Assembly (NCBI GenBank): GCA_003599575.1
Contig: QZKV01000065.1
Span: 124,001 to 188,000 of the forward strand
Direction: 5' to 3'
From: Desulfobacteraceae bacterium
GTDB taxonomy: Bacteria; Desulfobacterota; Desulfobacteria; Desulfobacterales; Desulfosarcinaceae
Length of the DNA: 64,000 nt
Positions 57,390-64,000 of the stretch are shown here, in pieces. The notes under the pieces were generated by a model. That model made no database searches, was not told where the DNA came from, and was given only the letters and a program-made list of their open reading frames with translations. Position numbers and translations under genes: made by a program. The first letter of the stretch is position 1. Every line of letters starts with the position of its first letter.

Positions 57390-58681
57390 TTACTGCTTTT
57401 GCCTGCAATAGGTTTCGCGGGTAAAAAACAGCAGGATCAGCGCCAGCAGCATCCATCCCATGGCCATGCCAAAGCCGGCTTGATAGGCTTGAAGGTCGTA
57501 CAGCCGAATCCCGTCCCGCACAGCGCCCTGCCATTTATGATCCAGCATCCATCCCACGGCCGGTTGAAGCAGCATCGGCCCCGTCATGACACCCGTGTTA
57601 AGCACACCGGAAACTGTTCCGGATAAGTCCGCGGGCACGGATTCCTTTCCGATCACAAAGGTCAGCACCTGGGTGCCCGAGCTGAAACCGATGACCGCGA
57701 TGAACCCGAGCAAAGCGGGAATGGGCAGATGCGGTACAAAAAAGACGACCGTCCAGCCCGCCAGTGCTGTTGCAATTCCAATAATATACATCGGCTTGCG
57801 CTTGCCCCAGCGTTCCGTCAACCATCCGATCACCGGCCCCCCGACCGCAAAGCCGACCAGCAGGCTGGTCGCCAGCACGGCCGCCTGGGATCGCGAAATA
57901 CCGTATGCGTGGTCAGAAAAGGAACGCCCCATAAGCCGGCGAAGCTGAGATTGATGCCGGCGATACTTCCGGGAACCAGAAGCAAAAGCAACGTGTTGCG
58001 ATACCGCACCACCGCCCGGATGTTTGAAACAATTGAACCGCGCGATTGCGGCGGCCGGGATTCGGTCGGCAACAGACTGACATCCCTGTATCCTTTCTCA
58101 TGGGGGCAATCCCTGACGAAAAGGCGGATGGCCAAACCGACCAGGAAGGTGGTTGCGGAAACCACTATCATAACGCTGCGCCAACTGTAGTCATTCAGAA
58201 GCAAACGCAGGGGCGGGCCGGCGGCGACCGCGCCGATGATGCCGCAAAACACGATCAGCCCTGAAACAGTCGCGTAATAACGCGACGGAAACCAGCAAGA
58301 GGAAAGCTTCAGCATGCCGACAAACGCCACGGCCACCGAACCGCCGATCAGCATGCGGCCCAAGCCGGCCCAAAGCGCGCTCGGCGCCAAGGCAAAAAGC
58401 ACGGTGCCTAACGCGGCGACCCAGGCACCCGTGCTCAGCAGCCGCCTGGGGCCGGTGGTATCCGCCAAAATCCCCGCAGGGATCTGCATGGCCGCATAAC
58501 TATAGAAATAAAAAGCCGACAAGTTCCCCAAGCCGGCCGCACTGATGCCGAAGTCGCCCATCAACTCCTGGGTCATAACCGCCGGGGCCACGCGATGAAA
58601 AAAACCGGTGAGATAGAACAGTGCGCCCAAACCCCATATGAACCAGACAAGTGACATGGGCGGCTTTGACTTGGATCGCAT
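57390..58681 (-). pseudogene. MFS transporter with a frameshift near 57905..57909
   Basis: ORF 57830..58681 (N-term) and 57390..57932 (C-term) are in different frames; restoring one base gives continuous ...GVPFLTTHYGISRSQAAVLATSLLVG... Confidence 0.8.
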
Positions 58682-58746
58682 GGTGATTCGTTTCCCTTGT
58701 ATGGAGAGAGTGGAGAGAGGGACGCCCTTGGGAGTGGGGGAGAGGG

Positions 58747-58866
58747 GGGACGCCCTTAACTAATTAACTTGATTATTGCCCAATTTGTTTCAAGAGCAAT
58801 TAGGGGCACTATTATGCAATTATTTCAGTCTACAAAAATGGTTAGTTAATTAGTTAAGGGCGTCCC
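58747..58866. repeat. Complete 120-bp MITE/REP-like element (copy C) with 23-bp perfect terminal inverted repeats
   Basis: GGGACGCCCTTAACTAATTAACT ... AGTTAATTAGTTAAGGGCGTCCC. Confidence 0.92.
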
Positions 58867-58868
58867 TC

Positions 58869-59117
58869 TTAATGCCACGGCCTGCTTTGTGAACCCCGCC
58901 GGTCTTTTTCATATCGGTCATATGATGTGTTGTTTGCCTTGTCCAAGCATTCCTGCCTTTCTTGCGCGCTCTCAATTCTATAACATTCCTGCCGTTGAAC
59001 ATCCCTCAAGCCTTCATACCACGCCCGTGAAGTGCAGCCAGAAAAGACAATCCAAGCATATCCCGCCAGCAAAACCGCGCAAGCACTCTTTACCATTTTC
59101 GTACCTTTTTCTCTCAT
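58869..59117 (-). CDS. Small predicted lipoprotein
   Basis: MREKGTKMVKSACAVLLAGYAWIVFSGCTSRAWYEGLRDVQRQECYRIESAQERQECLDKANNTSYDRYEKDRRGS; lipobox FSGC. Confidence 0.7.
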   Translation of the reverse strand: MREKGTKMVKSACAVLLAGYAWIVFSGCTSRAWYEGLRDVQRQECYRIESAQERQECLDKANNTSYDRYEKDRRGSQSRPWH

Positions 59118-59306
59118 GAAGGCCCGGAGACCCATTGTCTTTGTAAAATTCTGCTCTCCGATGAAATCCTCCATGGTCAATTGTCCGGCCCCCGTGTCAG
59201 AGTATAGCCCGTCCCCACCGTACTGGACAGCTTTTTCGGGTGCAATCAAATTGTCTGTGCGCTCCAGCGGGTGAAATCTATCAATGGGGCAAATCGGTTT
59301 AAGATC

Positions 59307-61706
59307 CTAAAAACCTGCCGGTTCAAGCATCAACAACCTGGCAATGTTCTTCCCGGAAACAAATCGCAGCGGAATCTGCCCGCCGTCGGCCCATAACTGA
59401 GCCAGATCGTCGTAGTGCCGGCTCTTGTAATGTCCCGACTGCCCGGGCGGACTGATAATCGTTGATTTCTCCGGATCAGCGAAATCCACAAGTATCCGAA
59501 TGACCCCTCCAGAGTCCATTTTAAAAGGATTGCCAAGTTCCCAGAAACCGGAGTTTATGGTGAAATGATCACCGTTGGTGGGAATAGAAGCAAGATTGAG
59601 AAAACCCAGCTTGCTCCCCAGCGGGTGCTCGAAAAACATTTTGTGGCCTCGCCCCCAACGCCATTTTTCCGGATTTCCACCCTGCTGCTCATTAAGCTGC
59701 CCGACGGCGGCTTTCATGCTTTTTAGGACGATATCATCCCTTTGTTCCTTTACTTCTTTGGTGGAGATGTCATCGTAGAGTTCATGGTCGGATATGCTGG
59801 CTATCCTGGTCAGTACAAGATCCGGGATATATAACAGGTAAGATTGGCTTAGCCCCTCTTGCCAGAGCTTTTCACCCACTTCATCGGCGAGGGTGCTTTT
59901 CATCATGTGAGCATAGAAGGTGTTGAAAAGAGTGGCTGCCGGGCTTTTTATGTCCGAAGAAAAGTTCCATTCTTTCAACAGCCTGCTGTATCTTTCGAAT
60001 TCGCCGTCGCCACAGGCAGCCGACACCAGCGGCACCCAGCGCTCCGCCACGATGGAAATGGTGTCGAGCTGCATGTCATTCAGGTCCTTCAAGCTCGTCT
60101 TTTTCCCGCTGCGCGCCCTTATGATCTGGTCGAAACGCATAGCGCGTTCAAACAGGTAGTAATTGGTCAGATGGTAAGATACGTTTCCGGGCTCATTGTT
60201 GAAGGAGGCCACATATCCTGAGTCGGGATTGTAGTCATAGGGGAGTTCTTCATAAGGCACATACCCGGTCCATTCAAACTCACCGGTCCATGCGGGCACA
60301 GGAAAAGTGCCGTCTCCTTTTTTTCGTACCGGCGCGGAAGCCGTGAACTGCCATCCGATGTTCCCTTCTTTGTCAGCATAACCCAAACCCAGATTGTTTG
60401 TCTTTATTCTGCTCAGGGCCGAGCGGAACTCGCTAAAGTTGCGCGCACGGTTCAAGAGCAGAAGCCCCTCGACGTCCGTACTGGCATTATCGAAAGTCGC
60501 CCACTTCATGGCGCAATTCGATGGTGCCATGGGCATCACTTCGGAAATAATCGGGCCATGACGCGACACTTTGACCGGATACTTTTCTTCGCGAAGGCCC
60601 CCCCCTTTCACTTTGATTCGCAGCGTCTCGTTGACGACCGTAAAATCACGGTAGCCTTCTTCGGTGAGGTACTGGTCGGGATTTTCGGGGTCGACCTTTT
60701 CGACAAAATAATCAAGCTCATCTCCTCTGCCGTTCACCGCACTCCAGGCAATATAACCATTATAGCCCAAGGGACCGATTCCCGGCAGTCCCGGTAAAGC
60801 GCCGCCGGCAACGTCATAATCCCCACCCTTGATCCGCATCATGAAGAAGAGCGCCGGAAGCGTGGGTTTCAGATCCGGACTGCCGGCGAAAAGCGCCTTG
60901 CCGGATTCAGTCATTTTCCCCGAAAAGATCATAAAGTTGCTGGCGGGAATTTCCGGCTGGAAAAGATCCATTAACGCTCCGGTTTTCAGTGCGTCCGCTG
61001 GGAAGCGATGGAATTGGCTCTTCAATGTGCCCAGCGGAACCGGGCTCAGGCGCTTTCCCGTAAGGGTGGGCGCGAAATCGGGATAAGAGGGTGCGAGCCG
61101 GTAAGCGATTTCTTCGCCGGCATGCTCGGCAATTCTATAAAGGACCAGGTCCACATAAAGCGAACGAGTGAGGCTGAAGCCCATAAGAAGCGCGGTTGCA
61201 ACACAGTCCTCACCCGACCATTTCCCGGGTTTGGCCCTCAAGATGATGAACTCCCGGGAGAGAGGCTCCTTTCCTTCGATGTATGCATTGACACCGGCTG
61301 CGTAGGCGTCCACGGCGGCCCGCGATTCCTTCGACAGAGCCCGGTACCCTTCCTTTGACAGCCTTTGAAACCCGATCGTTTTGAAAAACTTATCCTTTTT
61401 GACGGCCTGCTCGCCGAACAACGTCGAAAGCTCTCCTTGGCCCGCAAGGCGCGTCAGTTCCATCTGGAAGAGGCGCTCCCGGGCGGTAATATATCCCTGG
61501 GCGAAAAAAAGGTCGTCGGCGTTCTCGGCAAAGATATGGGGAACTCCATAATCGTCGGTTCTGACCTCAACTTTTGTTTTCAGGCCGTCGATAAGGATTT
61601 TCCCGGTATAAACCGGGACCGCCATGCGGAAAAAAACCTGGAAGGCGGTATAGAACGCAATAATGCCGATAACCAGCACACCCAGAGCTATTACTAGCTT
61701 TTTCAT
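59307..61706 (-). CDS. Penicillin acylase family (Ntn hydrolase) protein
   Basis: VRTDDYGVPHIFAENADDLFFAQGYITARERLFQMELTRLAGQGELSTLFG; PEIPASNFMIFSGKMTESGKALFAGSPDL; NAVNGRGDELD-like region; C-terminal GGVIRILVDFADPEKSTIISPPGQSGHYKSRHYDDLAQLWADGG. Confidence 0.93.
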   Translation of the reverse strand: MKKLVIALGVLVIGIIAFYTAFQVFFRMAVPVYTGKILIDGLKTKVEVRTDDYGVPHIFAENADDLFFAQGYITARERLFQMELTRLAGQGELSTLFGEQAVKKDKFFKTIGFQRLSKEGYRALSKESRAAVDAYAAGVNAYIEGKEPLSREFIILRAKPGKWSGEDCVATALLMGFSLTRSLYVDLVLYRIAEHAGEEIAYRLAPSYPDFAPTLTGKRLSPVPLGTLKSQFHRFPADALKTGALMDLFQPEIPASNFMIFSGKMTESGKALFAGSPDLKPTLPALFFMMRIKGGDYDVAGGALPGLPGIGPLGYNGYIAWSAVNGRGDELDYFVEKVDPENPDQYLTEEGYRDFTVVNETLRIKVKGGGLREEKYPVKVSRHGPIISEVMPMAPSNCAMKWATFDNASTDVEGLLLLNRARNFSEFRSALSRIKTNNLGLGYADKEGNIGWQFTASAPVRKKGDGTFPVPAWTGEFEWTGYVPYEELPYDYNPDSGYVASFNNEPGNVSYHLTNYYLFERAMRFDQIIRARSGKKTSLKDLNDMQLDTISIVAERWVPLVSAACGDGEFERYSRLLKEWNFSSDIKSPAATLFNTFYAHMMKSTLADEVGEKLWQEGLSQSYLLYIPDLVLTRIASISDHELYDDISTKEVKEQRDDIVLKSMKAAVGQLNEQQGGNPEKWRWGRGHKMFFEHPLGSKLGFLNLASIPTNGDHFTINSGFWELGNPFKMDSGGVIRILVDFADPEKSTIISPPGQSGHYKSRHYDDLAQLWADGGQIPLRFVSGKNIARLLMLEPAGF

Positions 61707-62005
61707 TGCAATCACCATGAAAATGAAAGGGTTGAATAGGAATACGCCCAGGCAACCAACCCGAGCAGAAGGTCGAGAGATAGCACCTGCGGCCAGCCTC
61801 CCTTCGAAGAATAATCCCACCGCCCACCCAGTCGGGCTGCTTTCCTAAACCAAACCTTTTTCTACAAAGCGGCTATATGCACTTAAGCCTGCGACTGTTT
61901 TTAAGCAAATCACCTGAGCACATCATCCCTGAAATTGGGCAACTGTCCTCAGAAAGAGAGTACCCCATGTACCAAATACCTCTTCCCAGATCAAATATAA
62001 AAATA

Positions 62006-62046
62006 TAAAGGGCGTCCCTATATTGACTGACCTATATTGACTATAT
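62006..62046. repeat. Partial GGGCGTCCC arm followed by CTATATTGACT repeats
   Basis: aaagggcgtccctatattgactgacctatattgactatattgag. Confidence 0.55.
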
Positions 62047-62197
62047 TGAGGAGAATTGAAATAAGAGTTGCGGGCCATCGGCTGCATGAACTAAAAACAC
62101 GACAGGTCTGAACGCAGGGACAACTTGGACGTCCTGTGAATTCTGCAACTGGACTCGAGATTGATCAAACCCAGCAGTTCGCGCGAGGTCTGCGACC

Positions 62198-62935
62198 ATG
62201 CACCTTACCTTCATTGGCTCGGGCGATGCCTTTGGCAGCGGCGGCCGGCTGAACACCTGCTTCCACGTGACAGGCCGGTCGGTCAACTTCCTGATCGATT
62301 GCGGCGCTTCATCCCTGATCGGCCTCAAGGCAAGAAAAGTTCCGCTCAACGAGATCCGGGCGATCTTTGTCACCCACTTTCACGCGGATCACTTCGGAGG
62401 CGTCCCGTTTTTCATGCTGGACGCGCAGTTTTATTCCAGGCGAACCCAGCCGCTGCTGATCGCGGGTCCTATAGGGCTGAAAAGCAGGTACGAGCACGTG
62501 ATGGAATCCTCTTTTCCCGGCTCGGCGGCTGCGAAACCAAAGTTCGACCTCTTTCTTGTCGAGCTCGCCGCCGGCCGGCAAACCCGGGTGGCAGGGGTCG
62601 ACGTCAAGCCGTATCAGGCGCACCACGGCGCTCCGGGCGGGCCGTTTTTGTCTTACAGGTTCGAGGCGGAAGGCCGCTCGATCGCCTATAGCGGCGATAC
62701 GGAGTGGACGGACGGGTTGATCGCCGCGGCGGCGCAGGTCGATCTTTTTATCGCAGAGGCCTATTTTTTTGACAAGAAGGTGAAATTTCACCTGGACCTG
62801 CAGTCGCTGACCGATAAACTTCCCGCGATTCAGCCCAAGCGCCTGATCCTCACGCACATGAGCGATGACATGCTGCAGCGCGCGGCCGCCTTGCCCTATG
62901 AGACCGCCTTCGATGGAAAAAAAGTGGATTTTTAA
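62198..62935 (+). CDS. MBL-fold metallo-hydrolase (RNase Z-like)
   Basis: LTFIGSGDAFGSGGRLNTCFHV; FVTHFHADHFGGVPFFML; YSGDTEWTDGL; LILTHMSDDM. Confidence 0.94.
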   Translation: MHLTFIGSGDAFGSGGRLNTCFHVTGRSVNFLIDCGASSLIGLKARKVPLNEIRAIFVTHFHADHFGGVPFFMLDAQFYSRRTQPLLIAGPIGLKSRYEHVMESSFPGSAAAKPKFDLFLVELAAGRQTRVAGVDVKPYQAHHGAPGGPFLSYRFEAEGRSIAYSGDTEWTDGLIAAAAQVDLFIAEAYFFDKKVKFHLDLQSLTDKLPAIQPKRLILTHMSDDMLQRAAALPYETAFDGKKVDF

Positions 62936-63152
62936 GACCGACGACCCAGGCAGCGAGCGCATACCGTCTCCTGTCCCCTCTTCCCATACATGTCTTCCAC
63001 GCACAGGTCTACCTGATTGGTCTGGTCGATGAAGATAAATAAGTGCCCCTCGACAGACAGGTGATACACTTTTACTTTCTATAGTGCACTTCCATACGGA
63101 CGGACAGCAGAAGCCGGCCGGAAGACGCGGTACAAAAGGAGGATGATCTAAC

Positions 63153-63551
63153 ATGAAAAAGACATATGCCGGCAGCTGCCAGTGCGGAGCTGTCCGGTTT
63201 GAGTCCGATATCGATTTGGCTGAAGGCACGAGCAAGTGCAACTGCTCGATCTGCACCAAAACCAGGAACTGGAAAGCCATCGTAAAAGCCGATGCGTTCA
63301 GGCTGCTGGAGGGGGATGATGCTTTGACGGACTACCCGCATGGCGGCGTGCACCATTTCTTCTGCAACCGCTGCGGTGTACACCCCTTTGGGCGAGGCCG
63401 CATGGAGGAACTTGGTAGTGACTTCTATGCGATCAGCGTCGTATGCCTGGATAACGCCGCGCTTGAAGAGCTGGTGAAAGCTCCGGTCAGCTATCAAGAC
63501 GGCAGGAATGAAAACTGGGAGTCAGCGCCCGACGAAACCCGCCACCTTTAA
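63153..63551 (+). CDS. GFA family (CENP-V/GFA domain) protein
   Basis: GSCQCGAVRFESDIDL; CNCSICTKTRNW; HHFFCNRCGVHPFGRGRM; RBS AGGAGG. Confidence 0.94.
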   Translation: MKKTYAGSCQCGAVRFESDIDLAEGTSKCNCSICTKTRNWKAIVKADAFRLLEGDDALTDYPHGGVHHFFCNRCGVHPFGRGRMEELGSDFYAISVVCLDNAALEELVKAPVSYQDGRNENWESAPDETRHL

Positions 63552-63849
63552 GGGTTGCAAATCAAAGTTTGCATTCGGTCTTCCATGGCTTTTGGTAATT
63601 TTAGGCGGCGAGGTGTCGGTTCATTGAGGCCCAAGTCCGGCCTGCGGTTTTAGTCAGCCGCACTGCTGCTTTGCTAAAGCGAGTCATCCGTATCATCACA
63701 AATCAAGGCTCGACCCAACTTATCACATTGCAGGTTTGTCAGGGCACCTGAGATTTTTATAATGGGCTTGAACTGATCAGCCGGGAGGGGCTCACCGCCA
63801 AGTCAACGACTCCGCGCTGCACAGCCGATCATCGACAATGAAAAAGAGG

Positions 63850-63880
63850 GAAGTTAATAAGTTAAGGGCGTCCCCCTTTT
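63850..63880. repeat. Right arm of the GGGACGCCC element (copy D)
   Basis: gggaagttaataagttaagggcgtccccc. Confidence 0.78.
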
Positions 63881-64000
63881 GTGTATTTTGCTAATCTTTT
63901 TGTTTGAACTGAGGGCAATAACTGATATGGTCCGCGCCCATGGAACGAGCGAAGAATTACATACTGATTGATCACATACCTGTTGCCGTTGATTGTTACA

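Noticed and set aside
57830-57932. MFS transporter break as another recoding event
   Set aside because: The break is a frame change, not an in-frame UGA, and there is no evident slippery sequence; treated as a frameshift mutation or error.

Overview
64 kb chromosomal window from a bacterium that looks like an anaerobic deltaproteobacterium / Desulfobacterota (an inference from gene content, not a search). Main contents: a partial ECF sigma factor; ettA; an acyl-CoA degradation cluster (HMGL-like, ECH, ACAD, TetR, XRE-cupin); msrA; panB; a run of small unrelated minus-strand genes (cupin, nucleotidyltransferase, methyltransferase, DJ-1, HAD, ddl); two apparently co-regulated catabolic operons (Liv-type ABC + ADH + AOR; SucCD-like ligase + HpcH-type lyase + GntR + Frd-like complex + class I fumarase-like + two MmgE/PrpD); a TAXI-TRAP transporter; a PspA/YqiJ/YqiK-flotillin module; and dispersed palindromic repeats. 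The strongest hunt result is two genes that the ORF track splits at in-frame UGA codons lying at Cys/active-site positions. (1) msrA (9548..10234, minus) has UGA in GLG-U-FWG and the predicted protein contains no Cys. (2) An MmgE/PrpD-family gene (45769..47088, plus) has two UGAs in KPYPT-U-A-U-THSA, followed by a perfect 7-bp bSECIS-like hairpin. The second would be a selenoprotein family that I do not know to be described. A second result is a perfect ATTGTCGACAAT palindrome at equivalent positions upstream of both catabolic operons, matching the general FadR/GntR operator form, with a GntR gene inside the second operon. All domain calls are from reading translations; no searches were run.
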